Translations under genes and position numbers: made by a program
DNA from: Albidovulum litorale
GTDB lineage: Bacteria > Pseudomonadota > Alphaproteobacteria > Rhodobacterales > Rhodobacteraceae
Length of the DNA: 64,000 bases
Direction: 5' to 3'
Assembly (NCBI RefSeq): GCF_025751495.1
Contig: NZ_JAOWKZ010000003.1
Coordinates: 310,001 to 374,000 of the forward strand
Part shown: piece by piece, positions 35,189-43,955 of the stretch
Layout of the letters: every line of letters starts with the position of its first letter
How positions within the stretch are numbered: the first letter of the stretch is position 1
The notes under the pieces: model-generated
Databases searched by the model: none
What the model was told of the DNA's origin: nothing
What the model saw: only the letters and a program-made list of their open reading frames with translations

Positions 35189-35884
35189 ATGCTCAAGCTT
35201 ACCCCGATCCTGCTTGCCGTTCTTTATGGCCTCGCCATGTACCGCTTTTCCGTATGGCGGACGAAACGGGAGCTTGATCAGCGTTCATCCGAACTTGCCG
35301 ATCCCCGGCTTATGGCGCTGACCCGGCGTCTGGCCGAAGCCCTTGGGGTCGCGCGGGTGCCGGTCCATATCTATGAGATCGCCCCGGTGAACGGATTGGC
35401 CGCGCCGGACGGGCGCATCTTCATCACCCGTGGCTTTTATCAGAAATACACCGAAGGCGCGGTGACGGCTGAAGAGATGGCGAGCGTCATCGGCCACGAA
35501 CTGGGCCACGTGGCCCTTGGCCATTCGCGGCGGCGGATGATCGACTTTTCCGGGCAGAACGCGATCCGTGTGGTGCTGGCAACTGTCCTTGGTCGCTTCC
35601 TGCCGGGGATTGGCGTCTATCTCGCCGGGTTCCTGACCTCAATGCTGGCCGCGCGGCTGTCGCGTCAAGACGAATACGAGGCGGATGAATATGCCTCAGC
35701 CTTGCTGGTGAAGGCAGGAATCGGGACCGGGCCGCAGAAATCCCTGTTTGAGAAACTTGAACACCTGACCGGCATGGCGGGCGGTGCGCCCGCGTGGCTC
35801 ATGAGCCACCCGAAGACGTCGGAACGAATCGCCGCGATCACCCGGAACGAGTCACGCTGGGGCGTGCCGACGGCAAAGATCTGA
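35189..35884 (+). CDS. M48-family zinc metalloprotease
   Basis: This 231-residue protein has an N-terminal membrane segment (residues 3-19), the zinc motif IGHELGHVALGH (H103, E104, H107) and the third ligand in RQDEYEADEYAS. The fold matches HtpX/Oma1-type peptidases that degrade misfolded membrane or periplasmic proteins. It follows DedA by 42 nt, completing the MoxR/VWA operon, and could remove damaged products of that system. Confidence 0.88.
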   Translation: MLKLTPILLAVLYGLAMYRFSVWRTKRELDQRSSELADPRLMALTRRLAEALGVARVPVHIYEIAPVNGLAAPDGRIFITRGFYQKYTEGAVTAEEMASVIGHELGHVALGHSRRRMIDFSGQNAIRVVLATVLGRFLPGIGVYLAGFLTSMLAARLSRQDEYEADEYASALLVKAGIGTGPQKSLFEKLEHLTGMAGGAPAWLMSHPKTSERIAAITRNESRWGVPTAKI

Positions 35885-35926
35885 CGCCGGGGCTGCAGAT
35901 CAGATCACGACGTCACGGCCCGCAAG

Positions 35927-36532
35927 CTACGCATCGACGCGGTCGAGCTTCAGCCACAACTCCCCGGATTTGTATCCGCCCCGGATCAAATATCCCGGCT
36001 GGTGCAATTCGGGATGTGTCTTTTCCGCGCCGCGAAAGCGACCATTGGTGACAACCCGCGCGCCCAAATGGCGGGCTGCTGCCAGAACCGTTGTTTCCGC
36101 CGTTTCGTCTTCGTCAATCACCAACACATTGTCCATCGGGAGGCCCAACAACCGTCCCAGAGCCGCGTTGTCCTGCGGCGCTCCGGTCAAGACTTGCCCG
36201 GCATCCGTGTCGAAAACGACACCGGGCGTGTATCCGAGGGCCATTACGTGTCGCACAACTTCGCGCAGGGTCTCCAGTTGCGGTTTCCCGTCCTTCCAAC
36301 TCATCACATCCGATGCATCCACGACGATCCGTCTATTGTAGGCCCTGCCTGAAGGAGCTGGGTCGGGTTTGACGTTGGGGGTCTTCTCGCGAGTTCTGGC
36401 TCGAACCAACAGGTACAGGCTGGCAGCAAGGCTAGGCCCCGCGACGATCACGAGATCGGTCATGCCAGGAAGAGCGTAGGCGGCAATGATGCCGGCCAGA
36501 GACAGAAGGAGCAGGAGGAGCGGTGCAATCAT
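35927..36532 (-). CDS. Membrane-anchored NYN/Zc3h12a-like ribonuclease domain protein
   Basis: This 201-residue protein has two N-terminal membrane helices (residues 2-20 and 25-43), a linker and a PIN-like NYN domain starting NRRIVVDASDVMSWKDGK with D72 and D75. It continues through GYTPGVVFDTDAG, VIDEDETAETTVLAAARHLGARVVTN and ends with GELWLKLDRVDA. The layout resembles Zc3h12a-like RNases. The usual Asn-Asp pair near VVTN is Asn-Gly here, so catalysis may be altered. It is convergent with the M48 gene. Confidence 0.65.
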   Translation of the reverse strand: MIAPLLLLLLSLAGIIAAYALPGMTDLVIVAGPSLAASLYLLVRARTREKTPNVKPDPAPSGRAYNRRIVVDASDVMSWKDGKPQLETLREVVRHVMALGYTPGVVFDTDAGQVLTGAPQDNAALGRLLGLPMDNVLVIDEDETAETTVLAAARHLGARVVTNGRFRGAEKTHPELHQPGYLIRGGYKSGELWLKLDRVDA

Positions 36533-36658
36533 AGATCCAGACTACGCTGTCTGCGGCAACTTTCAATGCTGGCGTACATGGATCCAGCCCCAGACACGCG
36601 GCATAAAGAGAAAGCCGGAATGTCGTTTGGATTGTCCCTGCAGGGACCTCAATCCGCA

Positions 36659-38191
36659 TCAATCGGGCGGTGGCGCCCCGCCTTCGGCGCTGCGATCAGC
36701 AATGAAACGTGTAATACGATGGCCCCGGCCTTCGGATCCGTCGGGCGGCGCAAACTCTGCCAGCACGGTCTGCCAGATCGACGTCGCGCGTTCGGTCGAC
36801 GTCTGCGCACCTGCCGCTTCCCAACTGCCGTGGTTCGCAAGATCCGCCACGAGCGGACCATAGAACGCGCGATCAAAACGATCCATCGTGTGCTGCGTGG
36901 CAAAGAAATGCCCACCGGGCTGGACGTCCGACAGCGCCGCCCAAGCGAGGTCGTCGGGGTTTGAACTGAGCGGGGTGCAAAGCTCGGCGATGATCTGCAA
37001 CGCCTCTATATCGTTGATGAATTTCTCGTATCCGAAGGTCAGACCACCCTCCAGCCAACCAGCGGAATGAACGGTCAGCGTCGCATTGGCGACAAGGTTA
37101 GCCCAAAGGCCCATATGGTTCTCTCCAGCCGCCTGCATGTCGGCCACATTGGATGCTGACCCGGCTGCCGAGCGCCATGGCATTCCGACGTGACGGGCAA
37201 GTTGCCCGGTGCCAATGGCCAGCCGGATATGGGTCGGCGTGCCGAAGGCCGGGGCGCCAGATTTCATGTCGACGTTGGACGAAAACCCGCCATAGCTGAC
37301 CGGTGCGCCGGGTCTTACAAGCTGCGCCAGCGTGATCCCGGCCAGACATTCCGCATGTTGCAGAACCAGCGCCCCTTCGACCGTCACGGGCGCCATGGCC
37401 CCGGCAAGGCAGAAAGGTGTGATGATCGACAATTGCCCGGCGCGGGCGAAGTCGATGATCCCCTCGGCCATCGGTTTGTCGAGCTGGCGCGGCGAGTTGG
37501 TGTTGATCACCGTCGTCGCCCAAGATCCATCGGTGAAATCGTCCTCTGACAGCCCCATCGCGAGACGGATCATCTCGAAGCTGTCCTCAATCTGCCCCCG
37601 TCCCCTCGCATAGACGAAAAGCGGCTTGTCCGAGAGCGTAAGCTGGCCCCGCATCATCGCGTAGTGCCTGAGATGCGCGGGCACGTCCTGTGGTTCAGCC
37701 GAGGGGCCGAGCTTGTGGATCACGTCAAAGCTCTGATGCAGCTTCAGCGTCTCTTCGAAGGTCGCCAGATTGCCGGGACGCCGACCGCGGATACGGTCCG
37801 TTGCATTGGGGCAGCCGCCCGCAGGCGAGAAGATGAGCGCCCCCTCCTCATAGATCAGCTCGCGTTCGGGGTTGGGCGCGCGCATCCGGATCGACTTCGG
37901 CGCGGTGGCGAGCGATGCCGCCACCATGTCGCGGCCAATACGGACCATTTCGGTCCCCTCATCGATGATCGCCCCGCCGGATGCATAGATCGCGCGGGCC
38001 TCGGGTAGAAGAACGCGAAGGCCGAGGTCTTCGAGCAGACGCAGCGCCATGTCGTGAATGGCGGCGACGGCATCGTCGGACAACACTTTCTGCGCCGTGA
38101 AAGGATGGCGGAGATGCCGGTAGTCCACGTTGCGAACGGGGGGGGCGCCGCGTCGTAAAGCGCGGCCCTTGCGGCGGGATGTCTTGTCCAT
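36659..38191 (-). CDS. MttB-family methyltransferase, non-pyrrolysine
   Basis: This is a 510-residue member of the trimethylamine methyltransferase (MttB) superfamily: AIIDEGTEMVRIGRDMV, SPAGGCPNATDRIRG, TPFCLAGAMAPVTVEGAL and AGSASNVADMQAAGENHMG. The frame has no in-frame TAG, so it is the non-pyrrolysine type, some of which demethylate glycine betaine or other quaternary amines to a corrinoid protein. No corrinoid gene is adjacent. The start at 38191 has AAAGGAA 6-7 nt upstream; a longer reading to 38290 is less likely. Confidence 0.82.
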   Translation of the reverse strand: MDKTSRRKGRALRRGAPPVRNVDYRHLRHPFTAQKVLSDDAVAAIHDMALRLLEDLGLRVLLPEARAIYASGGAIIDEGTEMVRIGRDMVAASLATAPKSIRMRAPNPERELIYEEGALIFSPAGGCPNATDRIRGRRPGNLATFEETLKLHQSFDVIHKLGPSAEPQDVPAHLRHYAMMRGQLTLSDKPLFVYARGRGQIEDSFEMIRLAMGLSEDDFTDGSWATTVINTNSPRQLDKPMAEGIIDFARAGQLSIITPFCLAGAMAPVTVEGALVLQHAECLAGITLAQLVRPGAPVSYGGFSSNVDMKSGAPAFGTPTHIRLAIGTGQLARHVGMPWRSAAGSASNVADMQAAGENHMGLWANLVANATLTVHSAGWLEGGLTFGYEKFINDIEALQIIAELCTPLSSNPDDLAWAALSDVQPGGHFFATQHTMDRFDRAFYGPLVADLANHGSWEAAGAQTSTERATSIWQTVLAEFAPPDGSEGRGHRITRFIADRSAEGGAPPPD

Positions 38192-38377
38192 CGAAGTTCC
38201 TTTCGCAGCAAGCCTTTCAGCTTGCCGCCACGCAATCTCGTCCGATTGCGACATGGAAACACCCGCATTCTGGATAAAGAACCGGGGCACGGGGTTTATT
38301 TTTTGCGCCCCCTTGCGGATACAGGTACCGCATCAGCATTTCAGGCCGGTCGGGTTCAACGAAACAACAGGGACATC

Positions 38378-39364
38378 ATGCTGACGATTTGGTTGCCGCT
38401 TCTTGGCGGTCTGGTTCTTCTTGTTCTTGGCGGCGAGTTTCTGGTCAGGGGCGCCGTGCGCGTCGCCGAACGGTTGGGCGTATCGCCGCTGGTCATCGGC
38501 CTGACCCTTGTCGGGTTCGGCACCTCCACGCCCGAACTCGTGACCTCTGTTCGTGCAGCACTCGCCGATGCCCCCGGGATCGCTTACGGCAACATCGTCG
38601 GTTCAAATATCGCCAACGTTCTGCTGATAGGTGGCGTGGCGGCGCTCCTCGCCCCGATTTCAGTCGGCTCGGCTGCGCTGAAACGGGATGGCGGTGTCAT
38701 GATACTGGCCGCGGTCGCGTTCGTCGCGCTCGCGGCAAGCGTTCCCATGACACGCGTCGTCGGGTTTGCCTTCGTGATCGCACTGGCGCTTTACGTCTAC
38801 GCGTCGTTTCGAATGGAGCGAAACCCGGCGGAAAGTGAGCACGGCGCGGTCTATGAAAAGGCAGCAGCGCTCGAAGCGATTGACCCGGCCGTGGTCCCGG
38901 ATGGGTCGGACGGAGCCGGGCTCTGGCCGTCGGTCGCGACGGCTCTCGGCGGGCTCGTGCTTGTCGTGCTGGGCGGAGGACTGCTCGTCGATGGGGCTGT
39001 CGCGCTGGCACGGTCCATGGCGATCTCCGAGACCGTTATCGGCCTGACAATCGTCGCGGTGGGCACGTCAATGCCGGAACTGGTCACGTCGGTCGTCGCG
39101 GCAATCCGCCGCCAATCCGATGTGGCCTTCGGCAATATCGTTGGATCGAACATCTATAACCTTCTGGGCATTGGCGGGATCACGGCGCTGATCGCCCCGA
39201 CCGAGGTCCCCTCCCAGATCGTCGCGTTCGACAATCCGGTGATGCTGGGTGTTTCCTGCATTCTGATCGGCTTCGCCTTTACCGGCCTCAGCATCACCCG
39301 GCGCGAGGGGGCCGCGCTGCTGGCGGGGTACGGGGTCTATCTGTGGTGGATTTGGCCGGCCTGA
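38378..39364 (+). CDS. Calcium/sodium antiporter, CaCA family (YrbG-like)
   Basis: This 328-residue, ten-helix exchanger has both alpha repeats: VGFGTSTPELVTS with GNIVGSNIANVLLIGG in the first half, and VAVGTSMPELVTS with GNIVGSNIYNLLGIGG in the second. The halves are inverted-topology duplicates joined by an acidic loop (residues 150-185). It exchanges Ca for Na or H at the inner membrane. It is divergent from the MttB gene. Confidence 0.92.
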   Translation: MLTIWLPLLGGLVLLVLGGEFLVRGAVRVAERLGVSPLVIGLTLVGFGTSTPELVTSVRAALADAPGIAYGNIVGSNIANVLLIGGVAALLAPISVGSAALKRDGGVMILAAVAFVALAASVPMTRVVGFAFVIALALYVYASFRMERNPAESEHGAVYEKAAALEAIDPAVVPDGSDGAGLWPSVATALGGLVLVVLGGGLLVDGAVALARSMAISETVIGLTIVAVGTSMPELVTSVVAAIRRQSDVAFGNIVGSNIYNLLGIGGITALIAPTEVPSQIVAFDNPVMLGVSCILIGFAFTGLSITRREGAALLAGYGVYLWWIWPA

Positions 39365-39373
39365 TCCTGGCCG

Positions 39374-40063
39374 TCAGACACCGAGATGCCGGTTCACCAC
39401 ATCCTCACCCAGCTCGGACATTGGCCCCTGCCACACTGCCTGCCCGCGTTCGAGGATCACGGCACGGTCGGCGACGCTGCCGAGTTCCTTCAGCGACTTG
39501 TCGATGACGAGGATCGAAACCCCCTGCCCCTTCAGGGCCCGGATCGCCGTCCAGATTTCCGCGCGCACCACGGGGGCCAATCCCTCGGTCGCCTCGTCGA
39601 GGATCAGAAGGCGCGGATTGGTCAGCAGCGCGCGGCCGATGGCCAGCATCTGCTGTTCGCCACCCGACAGCGTCCGCGCCGCCTGCCCCATCCGCTCCCC
39701 CAAACGCGGAAAGAGCTCAAGAACGCGCGGCAGCGTCCAGTCGCCCGGCCGGGCGGCAACGGAAAGGTTTTCCGCCACTGTCAGGGGCGCGAAGCAACGC
39801 CGCCCCTCCGGCACCAGACCGAGGCCGGCTTGTGCGGCACGGTAGGACGACAACCGCGCAATGTCGCGGCCGTCGAAGAACAGCGTTCCGCCGGTCAGTG
39901 GTAGCATCCGCATGATCACCCGCACGGTCGTGGTCTTGCCCATGCCATTCCGGCCCATCAGCGCCAGCACCTCGCCCTCGCGCAGCGCCAGCGTGACGCC
40001 GAACAGCGCCTGCACCGCACCGTAACCTGCCGTGACATCAGAGAGGTCAAGAAGCGCGGTCAT
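39374..40063 (-). CDS. livF: Branched-chain-type ABC transporter ATPase
   Basis: This 229-residue ATPase has Walker A LMGRNGMGKTTT, signature LSGGEQQM and Walker B LLILDEATEGL, matching LivF. It is the last gene of a five-gene HAAT transporter unit (binding protein, two permeases, two ATPases). Its start overlaps the livG stop by 4 nt. Context with the aromatic-degradation genes suggests uptake of an aromatic acid rather than branched-chain amino acids. Confidence 0.9.
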   Translation of the reverse strand: MTALLDLSDVTAGYGAVQALFGVTLALREGEVLALMGRNGMGKTTTVRVIMRMLPLTGGTLFFDGRDIARLSSYRAAQAGLGLVPEGRRCFAPLTVAENLSVAARPGDWTLPRVLELFPRLGERMGQAARTLSGGEQQMLAIGRALLTNPRLLILDEATEGLAPVVRAEIWTAIRALKGQGVSILVIDKSLKELGSVADRAVILERGQAVWQGPMSELGEDVVNRHLGV

Positions 40064-40809
40064 GCTTCTTCCCCCAGATAGGACCGGCGCACCTCGGGAT
40101 TTTTTCGGATTTCATCGACCGTACCGGTCGCGATGACCTTGCCGTACACCAGCACGGATATCCGGTCGGCCAAGGCAAAGACCGCATCCATGTCGTGCTC
40201 CACCAGAAGAATCGGCGCCTCGGACTTCAGTTCGGCAAGGATCGCCGTCAGGTCATGCGCGCCTTCGGCGCCCATCCCCGCCATCGGCTCATCAAGCAGG
40301 AAGGCGCGTGGGCGCATGGCAAGCGCCATGGCGATCTCCAGCCTGCGACGTTCGCCATGGGCCAGATCCGCCGCCTTCACCGTTTCGCGTCCGTCAAGCC
40401 CGGAATGCTGGATATGGAACAGTGCGGGAGCGGTGAGGTTGCGGTCTGACAGCGCCGGGCGGATGAAACGGAAGCTTGCACCGGACGCCCCCTGCACGGC
40501 CAGCATGACGTTTTGCAGGACGGTAAAGCCGGGGACGACGGAGGAGACCTGAAAACTGCGCGCCAGACCGAGCCGGGCGCGGTCCGCGGGACCGAGATCG
40601 TCAATCGCCTGACCCTCAAACGTCACGCTGCCGCTGTCAGGCCGGATTTCCCCCGCGATCTGCTTGATCAGTGTCGATTTACCCGCCCCGTTCGGGCCGA
40701 TAAGCGCGTGAATTTCCCCGGGACGCAGGTCCAGCGATACGTCGTCGGTCGCCTTTAGCGCGCCAAAGCTCTTCGACAGGTGGCTGAGGGTCAGGATCGG
40801 CTCAGGCAT
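40060..40809 (-). CDS. livG: Branched-chain-type ABC transporter ATPase
   Basis: This 249-residue ATPase has Walker A GPNGAGKSTL, the LivG-style signature AHGERRRLEIAMAL and Walker B AFLLDEPMAGMG. The start MPEPILTLSHL at 40809 overlaps livM by 8 nt; a longer reading from 40830 adds 7 residues lacking similarity. It pairs with LivF to energise the transporter. Confidence 0.9.
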   Translation of the reverse strand: MPEPILTLSHLSKSFGALKATDDVSLDLRPGEIHALIGPNGAGKSTLIKQIAGEIRPDSGSVTFEGQAIDDLGPADRARLGLARSFQVSSVVPGFTVLQNVMLAVQGASGASFRFIRPALSDRNLTAPALFHIQHSGLDGRETVKAADLAHGERRRLEIAMALAMRPRAFLLDEPMAGMGAEGAHDLTAILAELKSEAPILLVEHDMDAVFALADRISVLVYGKVIATGTVDEIRKNPEVRRSYLGEEA

Positions 40810-41785
40810 TTCCGCGTTTCCCCAGTGCAAGCCCCATCAGGCCCTTGGGTGCGAAGAGAACGATCAGGATCAGCAAAAAGCCTAAAAGTGCCTGCCAATG
40901 GTCGCTGATGGGGCCAAGCAGGTATTCCAGCGTGATGAAGACCGCCGCCCCGGCGATCGGCCCTGCCAGCCGTCCGACGCCGCCGAGGATGACGAAGATG
41001 ATGATCTCTCCCGACATGTGCCAGCTGAGCATCGTGGGACTTACGAAGCGGTTGAGGTCGGCGAAGAGCGCACCCGCCAGACCCGCAACCATGCCGGATA
41101 GGACGAAGGCGGTCAGGCGGATGGCAAAGGGCTTGATGCCGGAGGCGATGACACGGGTCTCGTTTTCTTTCGCCGCGCGGAGCGCAAGTCCGAAGCGCGA
41201 CTGGGTCAGAAGCGCCACAAGGACCATCGTGATCGCGAGCATTGTTGCGCATATGCCAAAGAACTGCAGCGGCGCGAAGGTGTTGGCACCCGGGAAGGTA
41301 TTTCGAACATAAAACGAGAGGCCATCCTCGCCGCCATAAGTCGGCCATGAAATCGCGAAGTAATAAAGCATCTGGGCAAAGGCCAGCGTGACCATGATGA
41401 AATAAACACCCTTGGTGCGCAACGACAGCGCTCCGATGACAAGGGCGGCAAACCCAGCAACGAGGATCGCGAAGGGCCATATCGCCAGCATCTCGTTTGT
41501 GCCCATCATCGTGAAGGGGAAGGTCGCAACAGGGGTGGCGCTGGCGGCATGGCTGGCAAGGATCGCGGTCACATATCCGCCAAGCCCGAAGAACGCGGCA
41601 TGGCCGAATGAGACTAGCCCTCCGTAACCCAAAGCCAAGTTCAGCCCGACGCCCGCCAATCCGAAAATCGCCACCTTGGTGGCCAGCGTCACGATATAGG
41701 GATTGCCGGTCAGGTCGGCGATGACCGCTACAGCAATCAGCGCGGCAAAGACCACGAAGTTCGGAAGCGCACCGGTCAGCCTCAT
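40802..41785 (-). CDS. livM: Branched-chain-type ABC transporter permease
   Basis: This 327-residue permease has about nine hydrophobic segments and the LivM hallmark NLALGYGGLVSFGHAAFFGLGGY, with the loop GLAGALFADLNRFVSPTMLSW near the C-terminal third. It overlaps livH by 4 nt and livG by 8 nt. With LivH it forms the membrane channel. Confidence 0.92.
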   Translation of the reverse strand: MRLTGALPNFVVFAALIAVAVIADLTGNPYIVTLATKVAIFGLAGVGLNLALGYGGLVSFGHAAFFGLGGYVTAILASHAASATPVATFPFTMMGTNEMLAIWPFAILVAGFAALVIGALSLRTKGVYFIMVTLAFAQMLYYFAISWPTYGGEDGLSFYVRNTFPGANTFAPLQFFGICATMLAITMVLVALLTQSRFGLALRAAKENETRVIASGIKPFAIRLTAFVLSGMVAGLAGALFADLNRFVSPTMLSWHMSGEIIIFVILGGVGRLAGPIAGAAVFITLEYLLGPISDHWQALLGFLLILIVLFAPKGLMGLALGKRGNA

Positions 41786-42696
41786 GCCCTTGCCCCGTAA
41801 AGGCCCGTGGGTCGCCAGATCAGCACCAGCGCCATCAGCACATAGATCAGCATCGAGGCCAGCGCCGATCCGACCGAGGTCGCGGCAGATGCCTCCATGA
41901 AGCGGGCGAACAGCCCAGGCAGCAATGCCTTGCCCAGCGTATCGGTCATGCCCACCAGCAGCGCGCCGATCAGCGCCCCCTTGATCGAGCCTATGCCGCC
42001 AATGACCACGGTGACAAAGGCAAGGATCAGCACCGGTTCGCCCATGCCCACCTGCACCGACTGGACCGACCCGACAAGCGCCCCGGACAGCCCCGCAAGT
42101 GCGGCGCCGAGAGCAAAGACCATCGTATAGAGCTTTGCGATATCGACACCAAGCGCGGCAATCATCTCGCGGTCCGCCTCGCCCGCGCGGATGCGAATAC
42201 CAAGCCGTGTGCGGGTGATCAGCCAGAAGAGCCCGAGCGCGACCAAGACGCCGATGACGATGATCGCCAGACGGAAAGCGGGATAGATCAGCCCGCCGGG
42301 CAAGGTCACCGCGCCAGATAAAACGGGTGGTAGCGAAAGATAGAGGGGAAACGACCCGAAAAGCCAGCGAGTGCCTTCGGAAAAGACAAGGATCAGTGCG
42401 AAGGTGGCCAGAACCTGATCGAGATGGTCGCGGGCATAAAGTCGGCGGATCACCACGATCTCGACCAGCGCGCCCAAAGCCGCTGCCGCCGCGAGGCTCG
42501 CCGCAAGGCCCAGCCAGAATGACCCCGTGGCCGCCGCCACCGCCGCGCAGGCAAAGGCACCGACCATGTAAAGCGAGCCATGCGCAAGATTGATCAGCCC
42601 CATAACGCCAAAGACGAGCGTCAGCCCGGCGGCCATGAGAAACAGCATCATCCCGTATTGCAGGCCGTTCAGGACCTGCTCGGCCAGAAGCAGCAT
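41782..42696 (-). CDS. livH: Branched-chain-type ABC transporter permease
   Basis: This 304-residue permease carries the LivH signature QVLNGLQYGMMLFLMAAGLTL, then MGLINLAHGSLYMVGAF and the conserved cytoplasmic loop ALGVDIAKLYTMVFALG. It starts 51 nt after the binding-protein gene and is translationally coupled to livM. Confidence 0.92.
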   Translation of the reverse strand: MLLLAEQVLNGLQYGMMLFLMAAGLTLVFGVMGLINLAHGSLYMVGAFACAAVAAATGSFWLGLAASLAAAAALGALVEIVVIRRLYARDHLDQVLATFALILVFSEGTRWLFGSFPLYLSLPPVLSGAVTLPGGLIYPAFRLAIIVIGVLVALGLFWLITRTRLGIRIRAGEADREMIAALGVDIAKLYTMVFALGAALAGLSGALVGSVQSVQVGMGEPVLILAFVTVVIGGIGSIKGALIGALLVGMTDTLGKALLPGLFARFMEASAATSVGSALASMLIYVLMALVLIWRPTGLYGARA

Positions 42697-42747
42697 GTCA
42701 GGAAATCCCCGAAAGGCGGGCCGGGGTCAGTCCCCGGCCCGAACCCG

Positions 42748-43893
42748 TCACATCTTGCATTCTGCGGCGTAGGCGTCGCCGCGATCCTCAAGGGCAGTGC
42801 CGATGATCTTGTTGGTATAGACATCGCCCTCTTTCACCACTTCGCGGACATAGATGTCCTGGATCGGATGGTGGTTCGGGCCGAAGGCGAAGTCGCCGCG
42901 CACGGAGGCGAAATCGGCCGCTTCCAGTGCCGCACGGAACGCATCGGCATCCTTCAAATCGGCCTTCGCCATGGCCGACAGAAGCAGGTTCGCGGTGTCA
43001 TAGCCCTGGCTGGAATAGAGCGAGGGCAGACGACCATATTCCGCCTGATAAGCCTCGACAAAGGCGGCGTTGGCCGGATTGTCGATATCCTTGTTCCATT
43101 GCGAGGTGTTTCTGACGCCAAGTGCCGCGTCGCCGACGGCCTGAAGGATGTTCTGGTCAAACGAAAAGGCCGGGCCGACCAGCGGGATATCGACCCCGGA
43201 TTCGGCATATTGCTTCATGAAGGCGATGCCCATGCCGCCGGGCAGGAAGAAGAACACGCTGTCTGCGCCCGAGTTGCGGATCTGTGCGATCTCGGCGGCG
43301 TAATCGGTCTGACCCAGCTGGGTATAGACCTCACCCGCCGCAGCGCCTTCGTAGAACCGCTTGTAGCCCGCGATCGCGTCGGTACCCGCCGGATAATTCG
43401 GCGCCAGCATGAAAGAATTCGCGTAACCCGCTGAATTCGCGTAGGCTCCGGCGGCTTCATGCAGGTTGTCGTTCTGCCAGGCGACGTTGAAATAGTTCTT
43501 GTCGCAGCCCGCCCCCGCCAAAGCAGAAGGCCCGGCATTGGGCGACAGGTAGAACTTGCCCTGCGCAACTGCAGCCGGCACGACGGCCATGGCAAGGTTC
43601 GACCAGATGATACCGGTCAGCACATCGACCTGATCGGACTGGATCATCTTGTCGGCGATCTGAACGGCGATATCGGGCTTTTGCTGGTCATCCTCGACGA
43701 TCAGCTCCACATCGCTTGTCCCGGCCATTTTCAACGCCAGCTGGAACCCGTCGCGCACGTCGATGCCAAGACCCGCGCCGCCGCCAGAAAGCGTGGTGAT
43801 CATGCCGACCTTCACGCCCTCGGCATGGGCCATGCCCGCCGTAAGCGCCAAAGTGGCAAGACCCGCGATCAGTTTTCCCTTCAGTGTCATCAT
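42748..43893 (-). CDS. Periplasmic substrate-binding protein of the aromatic/branched-chain ABC transporter
   Basis: This is a 381-residue type I periplasmic binding protein. Two tandem ATGs follow GGGAGAAG. The signal peptide (LIAGLATLALTAGMAHA) is predicted to be cleaved before EGVKVGMITTLSGGG. Two-lobed receptor motifs include DVLTGIIWSNLAMAVVPAA and GADSVFFFLPGGMGIAFMKQY. Its position directly after the CoA ligase gene, in a run with catabolic genes, suggests it captures 2-aminobenzoate or a related aromatic acid. Confidence 0.88.
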   Translation of the reverse strand: MMTLKGKLIAGLATLALTAGMAHAEGVKVGMITTLSGGGAGLGIDVRDGFQLALKMAGTSDVELIVEDDQQKPDIAVQIADKMIQSDQVDVLTGIIWSNLAMAVVPAAVAQGKFYLSPNAGPSALAGAGCDKNYFNVAWQNDNLHEAAGAYANSAGYANSFMLAPNYPAGTDAIAGYKRFYEGAAAGEVYTQLGQTDYAAEIAQIRNSGADSVFFFLPGGMGIAFMKQYAESGVDIPLVGPAFSFDQNILQAVGDAALGVRNTSQWNKDIDNPANAAFVEAYQAEYGRLPSLYSSQGYDTANLLLSAMAKADLKDADAFRAALEAADFASVRGDFAFGPNHHPIQDIYVREVVKEGDVYTNKIIGTALEDRGDAYAAECKM

Positions 43894-43955
43894 CTTCTCC
43901 CTGTTTTCATGTTTTGCCGCATTTCTGCGCGTTTAGCGGGCCACGTCCAGCCCCT

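Noticed and set aside
36659-38191. Pyrrolysine-type MttB with in-frame TAG
   Set aside because: The frame runs to its stop with no internal TAG, so this is the non-pyrrolysine branch.
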